Origin: Bathymodiolus brooksi
Taxonomy: Eukaryota > Mollusca > Bivalvia > Mytilida > Modiolidae
Reading direction: 5' to 3'
NCBI GenBank assembly: GCA_963680875.1
Contig: OY804582.1
Location: forward strand, 50,486,646 to 50,550,645
Length of the DNA: 64,000 nt
The first letter of the stretch is position 1. The number at the start of each line of letters is the position of its first letter. The position numbers and the translations under genes were made by a program. Below the pieces are notes generated by a model, which saw only the letters and a list, made by a program, of their open reading frames with translations, did not search any database and was not told the DNA's origin. This document shows, piece after piece, positions 48,754 through 60,089 of this stretch.

Positions 48754-48849
48754 ATTTCCAAATTCAAATTTTCAACTTTGAAATATTTATTGAGTTATAT
48801 ATTATTTTAATTCTAGACTAATTTTAACTTAAACTAATAAACTAAGTGT

Positions 48850-49165
48850 TAGGCAAGAGATAACCTGCAGAACAATGTTCGTAACTTTAATTCCGAATAA
48901 TCGTCAAGCAATGGAGACCTGCAAAGCAATTCCCCAAACTTTAATTCAAAATTGCTAAGCAAGGGGAACCTGCAAAACAATTGTACTAACTTGATTAAAT
49001 AAAATGTCGAGAAGGGTAACTTGCACGACTTTCATTCCCTAAATTTAATTGTTTGATATTACTGAACTTTATTCATAACTTGATTAAATAAAATGTCGCA
49101 TAAGGGTAACCTGCACGACTTTCATTTACTGAATTTAATTGTTTGTTATTCAGATTAATAGAATA
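48850..49165 (-). repeat. Tandem repeats in gypsy leader
   Basis: Two clear 89-bp units begin at 48988 and 49077, both with ACTTGATTAAATAAAATGTC, GGGTAAC and TGCACGACTTTCATT. Earlier, more diverged units carry GACCTGCAAAGCAATT and AACCTGCAAAACAATT. The array lies just upstream of gag (minus strand), in the untranslated leader of the element. Confidence 0.75.
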
Positions 49166-50415
49166 CGCCATCAATTTACAAGACTGACAACAAATTATTC
49201 ATTTTTTCTCTCTTTTTTTTATTTGAAACTCTGAACTGTTTTCCTTCTGAAAATCAAAGTTAAAGTATTGCTTAATTCTAAGACAAAATGTAGCAACTTG
49301 AACAACATTTCAATCTAAAGACTTGGCCAGTCCTCAAGGCAATCAATTGTAATGACGAAATAAAAATCAAACTTTAGTAGTTCACAGTAAAGATTATAAC
49401 AAATCAAAAATAATCGTTACTTGTATCACAATGGCGTCATTTGTGATTGTGAACTGAAGCAAGAATAATCAATTCGCAAAATTATAGAGTGTTTTTAGTC
49501 AAGTATATTGAAATCAATCATCAATACTTCACTCACTATGTGTCTCCATAGCAATTGAGCTCTCGGCTTACGATTTCAAATTTGTTCTTTAAAATAGCTT
49601 AAATTGAACTGTTATTATTCAAATAAATTTACTTTTGATCAAACTTAGTCAACAGTCAGAACTTGTATATATGTATTTCTAAACCGTTTTATAGCAAAAA
49701 CACGCGTACACACAATTTCAGTTTGAACATGTTTAACTGATGCAAAACTTTGCTTCAAACTTGTAAAGGACAGAAAATTGACAAAGTGTGTATTTATGTT
49801 GTGTCTGCTGATTTTTTCCAAAGAGCTTAAACCAGGGCAACCGTTCTGAACTCTTATAACTGCCTCTTCACCTTATTATTAACCACCCGAGGTGAAGAGT
49901 ATCAATTAGACACGAATAAATAAACGCCAATAAAAAATATGCATGGATGACAAATGTCCTGTCAACTATAGTACACAACAATAAATTTACTACCCCCTTT
50001 TTCTTCTCTAGTTTAGAAAAATACTTTTCACCAAGGTTTATAAACATGAACAAATATGGGGTGAGCCTTTTTATTTTGTGCGGAAATTGTGTGTAAATAC
50101 CAACACAAAGCACAACAACAGCTTGAACCTTGTATCAGTTCACCGTATTCTTTGCACAGTGAACACTATTCAGCAAACTCCATGCTCTGTTTTTTTTGTT
50201 TTTTTTTAAATTTTTCCTCAGTCTAATTTCTTTATTAACCGTGAGTAAAACAAATAAACTTCAGCCAGCAATAGGACTACAACTATAAATAAGGCCCACG
50301 AAAAGAATAATTCACGTCACCGATATTGTATCCGATGAAATGAAAATTTGACAAATCTCCCGCACCATCTGCACGAGAAATTCGAAGCCCGCGAAAATTT
50401 GAACAAAATAAACTG
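49166..50415. other. Probable gypsy 5' leader/LTR region, unresolved
   Basis: The 5' LTR should lie here if the element is complete on this side. I could not find TG..CA ends or a tRNA primer site. An inverted pair, CTTCACC / GGTGAAG, lies at 49867-49900. The 81-codon minus frame at 49868 is not supported. R1-like sequence begins again by about 50500. Confidence 0.35.
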
Positions 50416-50499
50416 GTGTCTTTAGGCTTTTTCACATCTCACACCAATATGGTAGAGTTGATGGCATGCGAAATGAATTATAAGAGCTTATCCATTGTT

Positions 50500-51600
50500 A
50501 TTATTAATTCATACATTAACGATAATTACGAAAGTCCAATGAACCAACCGATTAACAATAATGGTGCTATGCTTTCCCAAGGAGTAAATCTCACTTAGCT
50601 GAGGACACCTGTTAACTTCTCTAAAGCAAAATATTGGATGACGTGGTTTAAATAATCTTTACCAGGCAGCGTTGAATATTAGAGAAAAATGTAAATCTTT
50701 GAGAGTAAGAAAACTAAATAGCTTAAAACAGGATAGCCAAAACCCCATAATTGTATCCATGTCTGAGGTAGATGAACCTTAGCTTTAGCAATATATACAA
50801 TACCTACTAACTGTATATTGCAATACTACTTACATCATGTCAATAATAGTCATCAAAAGGTAAAATTCGTAATATCTAATTTAATCTAAGTTGTTCGTAC
50901 CACGATGGTGTTGATTGTAAATGGAAATTAATGAGATATCATCGAAATCACTAAGCTTAGTCTTCTTCAGACATTGATGTACACTTAAGCTTAAAAATAG
51001 AAGTCACTGAATGGAGCCTTAAAATGTGCCTTTTATGGGGAGTTGTCCCCATATATTATATAAATCAATAAACAGATTTTAAAATTGTATTATTATTGAA
51101 CCAAAAGAAGCTGTCCGTTTATAGCGAATTTGCTTTAGAGCACTTGGATCTTATCCTGAGTACCGTTATATCCAATACGCGGCCGGTGAAGTTGATAAGA
51201 TACGCGATAGCTACTGCACAACCATAGTTTGATATGCGACATCACATTCCAAATAAACTGTGTGTTATTCCATTAGTTAGATGAAACATGTATGCTTATG
51301 ACCACTTTTAAAAGCTTTTGAACACAAATTGAATCATTTGTTCAATAAAATACTTTTTTTAAAGAAATACTATATTCATGTCCATTCTTGATTGCCACTT
51401 CGTTTGGTTCATATGATCGTTTCCTTGTTAGCGGGTTGCTGATAATATGCAAACTACTGAAACAAGAGTCCTTTGTGGCTAAGTTGACGTCATCACTGTA
51501 TCTATGTCACACATGACCTCAACATTGTTCCGTGTGTCGTTCAGGAGCATTTAAATTCGTCCGTTTAGTTCCGTGTTCTGATTCGAGTAATGTTTTATTT
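50500..51600 (+). repeat. Composite repeat R1, partial copy C
   Basis: 50560-51050 matches 6560-7500 of copy A without its 475-bp insert (TTGAGAGTAAG, AACAGGATAGCCAAAACCCC, CACGATGGTGTTGATTG). Then, after a deletion of about 1 kb, 51055-51550 matches 8510-9150, including a decayed hairpin MITE. No coding frame survives. Confidence 0.65.
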
Positions 51601-53300
51601 ATGTGATTTGTATTTATTTCCGCATACTAGTGTGTAACACGATTTCATGTGGTGCAGGATCTGCTGACCCTTCCGGAGCACACCTGCTTTTTTAGAGGGA
51701 TTCATGTTGTTCTATCATTAGTGTTCTGTATAATGTTTTATTGATCGTTGTTTGTCATTTTGCGTTTTTTCGCTTGACCTTTATGTTGTATGCCCTTTGA
51801 TTTACTGCTTCTGATTACCCCTTTGGTATCTACAACCTGTTCTCACTTAAACATGTGATGCTCTCCATCCAAGAAAGTAAACAACATTTCAACATAAAAA
51901 TAATATGTTATAATACTATGTAAGGATTGTGGGAGATTGATATTACAACTTAAATAAAATTCAGTGGACACGACATCATTTTTGCATTGCATTTGAAATA
52001 AAGACATACACAATGTTTGTTTAATTGGTTAATGATGTCGATGCATTTTGTTTTGTTATTTTCTAAACATTCAATTTTGATACACACTGCATTTCTTGGG
52101 ATTAATGGTCGAACTATACCGTCGGACCAGTAGACATATTAAGTCGATATGTAATGCTTCAGTAACTCGATTCATAACAGGACATTTGCTGACTTTAATT
52201 TTCAATGTCTAAAAGACGGATTAGAAGATTTACGGTACCTGTATCACACACAACTGTAAAATGAGTTACAGCAATTACATCATAACATATGGTACCAGGT
52301 ATATTTCTTTGTAGAGCAGTAGAAAATATGCTAGGACCAGTGAAATGTGGTAGTAAACTGGCCATGGACCAGTAATAAGTTTATTTCTCTACTCGTTTGA
52401 CTCTTGTTTGTTTTATGGAGCTCCTGTTGACCGAGTTTCTGTTATTTTTATTTATGTTTGCACTCATGTTGGTTTGTTTTATTTCAGAATTGGACTTCGT
52501 GCCTTCAGCTTTGTCGAAATTCTTTACATTTGTAAAATAAAAACAAAAACAACTACCGGTCGCGTTGGTGTATATAAGTAAATTGCAGGTCTGTAAGTTA
52601 TAGACTTTTAAATATGTCATCTGATTCCCCGGATACACCAACAAGTACAACTTATTGATAGTATTATACAAGTACCAATTTATGTATAATGATAATATTA
52701 AGATTATCCTATGTAAACGCTTGGTGTGTGTGCTATCAAAGTTTTAAGTTATAAAACAAATATATAATGCGTATGAATTTCGACCTCATTATCAATCCTT
52801 AGTTTTATGTGTAGTGTATTATAGGTCATGGTTTGTCCGTTTTTCCTTTTATCTGCTTGCCACTGTATTGTCTGTCCCTCTCCCATTTACGGCTCCTGAT
52901 TTCCTCTTTCGTATCTTCAACTTTGTCTTGAGTAAATATTACATATCAACTTGAGGGGAAAGAACACCTATCATGCCTACGTAATTAGTGATAATTGTTG
53001 TAGACCTTACAGTTACCGTCACGTAGAAACACCGTACAGAATAATATCCTTCGTGGATATAATTAGAATGTTATCATGCTCATCATGTCCTTTATTCGTA
53101 TGTGGTAGAGTTCAAAAAGTGACATCTCGAGAAAAATTTAAATAATCTATCCCTATCCTTTAATTTTACGTTCCCCAATTAGCACATATATAGCTAGGTA
53201 TGATTCACGAATTGAGATACACCTCGACACTGACAGTGAGGACTAGTTAGGAACGAAACCTTACTACAAAAGCTTTCTTCATTCATCACTCATCAACGGG
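51601..53300. repeat. Repeat R4, copy 2, with RT relic
   Basis: Matches 31560-33593. It includes a YIDD-family 3' end (51640-51890, with GCAGGATCTGCTGACCCTTC and GATTACCCCTTTGGTATC), a second 3' end (52790-52940) and an RT relic at 52960-53290, where the CTATCCTTTAATTTTACGTT phrase marks the place before the lost YIDD box. Confidence 0.6.
52381..52671 (-). other. Unexplained ORF in R4, copy 2
   Basis: A 96-codon frame whose last two thirds align with 33065-32865: YTNATGSCFCFY, then a polar stretch and SIKQTRVKRV. It differs by many replacements and there is no recognised domain. The repeat also carries a retroelement 3' end on the other strand, so coding status is doubtful. Confidence 0.3.
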
Positions 53301-53600
53301 TTTATAACAAGAGCGGCACGAAGGGTGCTACATGTGGAGTAGAAACTACTTACCCTTTCGGGTCATATGTGTTTACACCAGTTTGATGGAGGGGTCGTGG
53401 TGCTCTTTCTTTGGTTCTCTGTCTCATCTTTTGTCTTTCATATTACTTCTTTTGTATCGGCAAACTTTTCCTACACGCATATTCCTTCTTCAAGATGTGG
53501 ACTTGTCCAACCTTCATAGTCTCCGGGACATTGATTTATATATGTTCTATTTTGAATTCATTCTCGAATAAGTATCAAAGATGACAAAACACAAAAGTTG
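53301..53600 (+). mobile_element. YIDD retroelement 3' end
   Basis: Begins with AACAAGAGCGGCACGAAGGG and TGCTACATGTGGAG, the close counterpart of the canonical start of the 3' region, then TTTGGTTCTCTGTCTCA, with its end joined to R1-D. Non-coding. Confidence 0.6.
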
Positions 53601-53784
53601 TGCTATCAGGAAAATCGAACCTTGGTACAGTGTTATTGTGGAAAGTGTTTTTTTCGATTAGTTTTTGAATGCCTGCAAAGATATGTTTCTATAAATATTA
53701 CATACCTTTGTTAAATGACCAGTCTTTCATTTACTTACGAATGTTAGGTAGATACAATTGACGAGCGAAAATAGTTTCCATATC

Positions 53785-53819
<35 letters not shown>
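53785..53819. repeat. (AAT)n microsatellite, LINE 3' tail
   Basis: About twelve AAT units next to TTCTTTATTTATAGAGGG, which on the minus strand is the LINE's 3' end. Such trinucleotide tails are common for CR1/Jockey-type LINEs. Confidence 0.9.
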
Positions 53820-53821
<2 letters not shown>

Positions 53822-55655
53822 TCTTTATTTATAGAGGGTTACACAGTTAATTAATAACTAATCTTCCCTGAGGCCATCATTGCCATATTTAAACATACAT
53901 TGTAAAGTACACTATATAAAAGTTATACACAAGAAGCAATACATTGCAATAAGCATACACAAAAAAGATTAAGTAAACATTTGATGGTAATTTATGGTAC
54001 ACCATCATTTAAAATGAGACTTTTAACTTTTGTTTTAAATGCATTATGAGAAGAAGCTTGTCGTAGCGAAAACGGTAGTTCATTCCATACCTTAGGTTCA
54101 GAGTATGTAAAAGTTTTCTTAAAGAGATCAGTTTTTACCTTTGGGATTTGTAATTTTTCACTTGCAACATTTCGGAGAGAGCATGGATTTCTGTCAGACA
54201 AGTAATGTAATTTATTTTTTGAATATGCAGGTGCTTCATTCTTAGACATTTTGAAAGAAGAAGACATTTATGATATTTGATTCTCTGTTCAATAGTCATC
54301 CATCCCAGTTGTTTAAACAGAGGTCCAAATGGTGCTATGGGAACTTGATATAATATCAATCTTGCTGTTCTTTTTTGCAATTTAAGAATGCGATTTAGTG
54401 CCTCATTAGAACAGTTTCACCAAACAACACAGCAATAATCAATTAAAGGCAACATATAACCTGAATAAAAAAGTTGCTTTGATTCAAGATTTGAATATTG
54501 CTAAATTGTTGATGAGATTTTAGGACAGATTTGATCAATTTGGTTTTTCCAATTTAGATTTGAGTCAATGTTGATACCAAGTAAATTTTCACAAGCTGAA
54601 TGATGTAATTGTTTAAAGTTAATAGTCAAAGATAGTTCTTCATTTTGAAATGCAAGTTTTTGCTTTGTTCCAACTATCATACATTTATTATTATTACAAT
54701 TTATAAACATATTATTATCTTTGTACCATACTTCAATTCTATTCAAGTCTTCTTGGACTTTAGTTTGTATAGCTGAACTATTTTCCCAGAAATGTGCATT
54801 GTAGAATCATCAGCATACATATCAGTGATGCAATTTGAAATACTTAAAGCAGATCATTTACATATAAAATACACAATAATGGGCCAAGTATTAAGCATTG
54901 AGGTACTCCATATTTTACTGGACATTTATTAGAAAGAGCATTTCCAATTTGTACTTGTGTTCTATTTGTCATATAAGAATTAAAAAGAGCAAAAGCTTTT
55001 TCATTGAATTCATATATTTCAAGCTTTTTAGCCATGATATCATGGTCAACAACATCAAAGGCCTTTTTTTGAACTAAGAGTATAACTACATTGACATTTC
55101 CATTATTCCTTTCCTCTATCAATTTATCTATTATGTTGACTAATGCAGTTTGACAGGAATGGTTTGATCTAAAACCAGATTGGGCATCATGTAGAAGATT
55201 GTTTTTGCCAAGTACTGATACATATGTCTTGAGATATGTTTTTCAATTACTTTGGATATAGCGGGTAGTACAGACATAGGTCTGTGATTTGTAGGGATAC
55301 ATTGTTCTGCTGACTTAAAAATTGGAGACACTTTTGCATTTTGTAATATGCTTGGATATATACCGCTGTCTATTATTCTGTTGACTATATTAGTTAAGGT
55401 AGACACAATAAATGGGGCACTAACTTTCAGAATCTTAGGTCCAATGTTATCAGTTCCAGTTGTTTTTGTCGAGATTTAAACGATCCTGTTGTAATTCATT
55501 CATCTGCACTGGGGGTATAGAAAATTGTGTATTTTGAGATATTTTATCATTAACAAAGTTATACAGTTTACTAAAATTTGTGGAGTCGACATATTTTCAC
55601 TTTTAAGATTTTCAATACAAGAAGCAAAGAACTTGTTAAAGGTATTTGCTATATA
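53785..55655 (-). pseudogene. 5'-truncated LINE (Jockey/CR1-like RT)
   Basis: The minus strand reads an RT in several frames: DNIGPKILKVSAP (55440), AKVSPIFKSAEQC and NHRPMSVLPAISKVIEKH (frame 55406-55140), KKAFDVVDHDIMAKKLE and KYGVPQCLILGPLL (55122-54844), then YADD at 54817-54806, and LLGINIDSNLNWKNQID (54746-54501). The C-terminus is in 54380-53992 (LQKRTARLIL context, then KKTFTYSEPKVWNELPFSLR). The catalytic aspartates survive, but frameshifts and stops break the frame and the endonuclease is missing. The 3' end carries an (ATT)n tail. R1-B at 37985-38030 is the empty site. Confidence 0.9.
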
Positions 55656-56030
55656 TATTGGTCGTGGTCATCCAATAATATGTGTACCACAGTTACCTGA
55701 TATTGTTTGAGCTCGCGCGAATTTATAATTTCCATACATTCACACTCAATTGACAATAACAGGATGTATGTTTTAATTTTTTATTTATTTAATTGTCTTT
55801 TTAATGGATTTAAGATAATAATAACAATATTTTTTTAAATTAAAATAGTATATTTTCCGATATCAATTAACAAGAAAAAAACGTAAGCTTGTATACTTGG
55901 TTATTTCTAATACTTGATATTTAATGAAAGGCACACTCGCTTGGCGATCTATCAATCAGTAAACCCATTTTAAAGTTGTAGTTGGAATATGTTTTTCCAA
56001 CAATGGTATTATTGTACAAGTTGGATACAT

Positions 56031-56168
56031 TACTATTGAAACAAAAGAAGCTACCCGTATTGGACATAGTAAATTTCTTTTTGTGCACCTCGGCCTTCAC
56101 CTGAGTAGTCAGGGTGAAAAAGAACCCCGCTATGTCCAATACGGACCGCTTCTTTTGTCTCAATAGTA
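56031..56168. mobile_element. Hairpin MITE (R1-D copy)
   Basis: Arms of about 39 bases: TACTATTGAAACAAAAGAAG then CCGTATTGGACATAG on the left, CTATGTCCAATACGG then CTTCTTTTGTCTCAATAGTA on the right, loop about 60. A few mismatches. An 80-codon minus frame (56163-55921) starts in the right arm and continues past the element; its relative in R1-A differs at many residues. Confidence 0.85.
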
Positions 56169-56299
56169 CTGTATATTTTACTTACAGCTATTCGTAGCCG
56201 GTGAAAAATATTAATAAGGTATCCGATGATTATTGTACCACCATAGTCTGATATGGGATATCAGATTCCAAATAAACATCTGTGCTATTCCATTATTTA

Positions 56300-56740
56300 G
56301 ATGAAGCATATTAGCTTACGACCACATCTAAGCGCTTTGGATCACAAGTTAAATGATTTATTCAATGAAATAATTTCGTTTGGTTCATATGATTTCCTTG
56401 ATAGCGGGTTGGTCCTAACAGGAAAACTACTGAGCCCATGGTTCCCTTTTGCTAAGTGGAAATCATCACTCCGAAAGCTTTCCGATCGCCAACACAACTT
56501 GGTTAACTGCTACGTGCCATGTGTATCACACATGGCCACATATATTTTCCGTTTGTCGTTCCGAAGCACTTGAGTTCTCCAGGTTTTTGTTCTTGTCTTA
56601 GTGGGGCTCGTTTTGTTCATGTTGTGCATGTTGGCAACTTATATGACGTCATTAGTTGGAATGTCAGGTACCATGTCCGCGTAAAAACGACGTTCGAATT
56701 CTCTCGACTCCCAATTCTTCTGTAGGGAATTCATTGTTTT
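56300..56740 (+). pseudogene. YIDD-family RT C-terminal relic (R1-D)
   Basis: The frame 56301-56573 reads HKLNDLFNEI, then YDFLDSGLVLTGKLL, FAKWKSSLRKLSDRQHNLVN and SHMATYIFRL, which fits the last 70 residues of the bivalve YIDD-type RT (a basic K-S-S-L-R-K region near the stop). It is the longest intact piece of this gene in the window. The 3' region follows (CCGAAGCACTTGAG, GTGGGGCTCG). Confidence 0.7.
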
Positions 56741-57039
56741 TATTGATGTTATTTGTATTGTGTTACGTATACTGGTATCCAACACGATCTATATAGTTTC
56801 TGTTCTTTTATCTCCATGTTTGTACTGATGTTGGTTTGTGTCACTTTAGATTTGGAATTCGTGCCTTCAGCATGGTCTAAGAACTTTCATTTATAAGCAA
56901 AAACAACTACCGATGGCGTTGGTGTATGCAAATAAATTGTAGGTCTATATGCTTTAAACTTTTAAATATTTCTGCTGATTCCCCGTCTACCGTATTAATA
57001 GTACTATACAAGTACTAATGTATGCATAATGATAACATA

Positions 57040-57280
57040 AAGGTTATCACATTCTGTGAAATCATTATTAATCTTGGCGTTTTTATTTTCGTGGATTTCG
57101 CGGATTTTTTGGGTCACGCAAAACTTAAAAATCGAAATCGAACTAAATACCATTTTCCCATTGACTCTTGCCCATAGTGCTTGAAACCACGAATTCAAGA
57201 ACCCAAGGATCACTGCAGTTTGTAGAAATCACGAATATTGGTGCTAACGAACAACAGTACTTTCACATTATGTAGAATTG
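57040..57280. mobile_element. MITE-like block (R1-D copy)
   Basis: TCTGTGAAATCATTATTAAT at the left, ACTTTCACATTATG at the right, and GAAACCACGAATTCAAGAAC inside. Same family as 9600-9850. Confidence 0.55.
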
Positions 57281-58260
57281 AACACTGTTGGTGTGTATGC
57301 TATGGAAGTTTTAAGCTATGAAGCAAATACAATAATGGCGTATGAATTTCAAACCCGTTATAAATCCGTAGTTTTCTGTGTAGTGTTTTGTATATCACTG
57401 TTTGCCCTTTTGTCCGTGTATCCTTTAGTCGTTTCAGTGTTTGTCCGTCCGTCATTTACGGCTTCTGATCACCTCTTATGTATCTTCAAACCTTTCTTAC
57501 GAACATATTACTGATCATCTTCAGTCGGATAGGGAACATATGCCTATCATTCCTACGTAATCAGTAATAATTGTTGTAGACCTAGCTGTTACGTAGAAAC
57601 ACCGAACTAAATATTATCCTCCGTCAATATCATTTCTTTCCACTTTCCAATGAACTTTTTATCCTGTCCATCATTTCCTTTGTGCATTCTATGCCGTCTT
57701 TATACACAGGAGCTTTTCAAGGAAAATCAAAAGAATCTTACCCGGTCCTTTAATTTACGGTTTCGCTATATTGATGATTCCTATCAATAAATATATTTTA
57801 TGATGTTGTCGATGGTATCTAATTCATTCAGCTTGAGTTAAAGGATACCAAAGATACAGCGAAATCTGCTTCATACCTTGACATACACCTTGACATTGAC
57901 AGTGAGTGCCCGTTAAGAGGGAAATAGTATGACATTATAAATAATTTCAATGTATCCATTGTAAGCTTACTATTTATATATTTGTGTATATGTCAACATT
58001 CCAGTAGCACATGCATATGAAGTTTATATCTCTCAACTGATCGCATATTCTTGAACTGTTATGATATACTTGATAGAAGGTTACTACTGGTAATGAAGCA
58101 GCTACTGAATCAATTGTATTTAGTAGCTAAGTTGAAGTAATCTCTTCGAATGTTTTACGGTCACCACCATGGCTTGGTTAACCGTTACGGAATATCTGTG
58201 TTACAAATGACCAGGAATATGTTATGTTTGTTGTAATCATAATCCAGTAATTTTTTCATT
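57281..58260 (+). pseudogene. YIDD RT relic with upstream 3' end (R1-D)
   Basis: 57340-57515 is a 3'-end block (frame 57278-57514, not a gene). From 57540 the RT relic runs: TTTAATTTACGGTTTCGCTA at about 57750 is the palm region, shifted by a deletion so that the YIDD box reads out of frame; later ACATACACCTTGACATTGAC and TTACTACTGGTAATGAAGCA match the other copies. It ends at CATGACTCTTGAC, missing the 3' region found in A, B and E. Confidence 0.6.
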
Positions 58261-59324
58261 CATGACTCTTGACAATGTATGTTCAGAGCTCACGAGTACT
58301 TGAACTTTTAAAGTATATTCTCGCAATACAACCAACAAATATACGAATCGACCTCAAGTAATCACAAATAAGACATGACATAGGTTGAACTTGGATTAAC
58401 GAAAAATAAGCATGAATTGATAGCACGTATGACAATGCAAGTTTTTCCTTTTATATTTGTTATTTGTCATCTAATTTGGCTTTGTAAATATCATATTTGT
58501 AACAATAAAAAATAAAAAAGGATCTCGTGATTATTTCATTTAAATCTACAGTTAGAGTGTATTCTCCATTACGTAACATACAGAACCTTGCTTTATCTCT
58601 GTTCTTAATTTAACCAATTATCGAATTAGTATCTGAGACAACAAATCACAAATCAGATAAATCTATCCTGACATGTAAAGTAATCACAACGTACCTCACT
58701 AATTAAGCGTTAGAAACAGAAGGGAAAATATATAATGGACAATCCAGAAACAATTACAAAATCTTACAATGTTAGAGAACTAAGCTATCGTATTCATAAA
58801 ACAAGAACAGAGACGAAACGGTACGATTGTTAGGTATTGATACATGTCCTCGTACAAATGATATAATGGAAATAAGGTGCGTTAAACGTACCCGAAGCTT
58901 GCAGCTGTACGATTTTTAAAGTTTCGAACTATCTTGCCTTCGGGATAATAAGAGTATATAGTTTCGACCCGTGTGAAAAAAGTGATGAAATAACACAATA
59001 CAGAAAGTTAAACAAAAAGTGGGTGGTAATTGCTTGCGACGAGCGTGTTTGTGGAAAACAACACAAACATACTTTATCATAAAAATAGCATAATTATCAA
59101 AAATATATATAATGTCATTTAAATCATCTTTTCTATTTAATGCAAAGGACGTTTATTTCTTTGTTTGATAGCTAACATGGCAACTTCAAAAGCTTGTCAA
59201 CTATTTTGCAGAGTATATTTGTATTTAGTTATAAATGCGGTTTTAGAATTCGAACTGTATTATTTTCTTATCGACAAGCTGGTGCTATTTGATTTTGAAG
59301 GTGTTTGCTTCATATCAATTATAT

Positions 59325-59693
59325 CCCTAAGCCAATCGTTGGTGCAATGATAAGCGAGCTCGCCCCGAGTGATATACATCGTGGGTTCGAGTCGTGGGCG
59401 GGTCAAACCAATGGCTAGAAATTGATATTCGCTGCTTCTAGGCTAAGTAAACACCTTTAAGGAGAAAGCGGCGACGGGTGTCGCGGAATTATGATGATGT
59501 GTCCTGATGACTTATCTTCCCACAGACTATTGCTTTAATGAGCAAGCACAATATATATTAAGCAAATCGTGTTCGCTTAGTAAAAACGGCCATCACCATA
59601 AGCTTAACGATCTGCAACCTATATCGCCAAGATATTGCTGAAGAATTGCTCATTTTTACGTTAAATAGCAATCACTCACTCACTCATTCCATA
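59325..59693 (+). mobile_element. tRNA-derived SINE (R1-D copy)
   Basis: The head reads AATGATAAGCGAGCTCGCCC with a B box GGTTCGAGTC at 59384-59393. The middle has GCTGCTTCTAGGCTAAGTAA, the 3' part AAGATATTGCTGAAGAATTG, and the tail AATCACTCACTCACTCATT. The repeat tail plus tRNA-like head are typical of mollusc SINEs. Partner of 41155-41512. Confidence 0.75.
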
Positions 59694-59826
59694 GCTCCAT
59701 GATATAAACATCTGACTTATTTTGTCTTCATGTTCAGACCCTTCTACGTGGAAATCATGTTGTTCTTTTTTATGTTAACCTTCACAACACTAAAGTTCAC
59801 CAAACAGGTATTAAACTGATATACAA

Positions 59827-60072
59827 CTAAAAAGATCTGAATGTTAGCGTATGATTCTCTCCTTCATCGGTGATAGCAAAACGATGGTTACACTCGAATG
59901 TACAGTTTGCTAGTCCCAGGCGTCTCTGATGTATTTCTATTGCAATATACCGTTTCTGACCTTTATCAAAGACATACCAAAAAACAGAAACTTCACCCGA
60001 GACAAGATTGACTACGGGTGATAGCCTGGTATCTCGATCCATCATAACCAGGCTGTCAGCAGCCTCTCTCAT
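59827..60072 (-). CDS. Unidentified ORF carried by R1
   Basis: An 81-codon frame, MREAADSLVMMDRDTRLSP at its start, VFDKGQKRYIAIEIHQRRLG in the middle and ITDEGENHTLTF near the end. The same DNA lies in R1-A (12344-12590) and R1-B (43892-44270), where the frame is broken, though pieces such as GQKRYIVIEIHQRR persist. I do not recognise the family. The C-terminal third (RFAITDEGENHTLTF) faintly recalls the D-E strands of an I-set immunoglobulin domain, which would make it an exon captured by the repeat. That is a guess. It could equally be non-coding. Confidence 0.35.
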   Translation of the reverse strand: MREAADSLVMMDRDTRLSPVVNLVSGEVSVFWYVFDKGQKRYIAIEIHQRRLGLANCTFECNHRFAITDEGENHTLTFRSF

Positions 60073-60089
60073 AAAGATCCAGTATAACT

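Noticed and set aside
59340..59400. Possible tRNA gene
   Set aside because: There is a B box, but no full cloverleaf or acceptor pairing could be drawn; the sequence continues as a SINE body.
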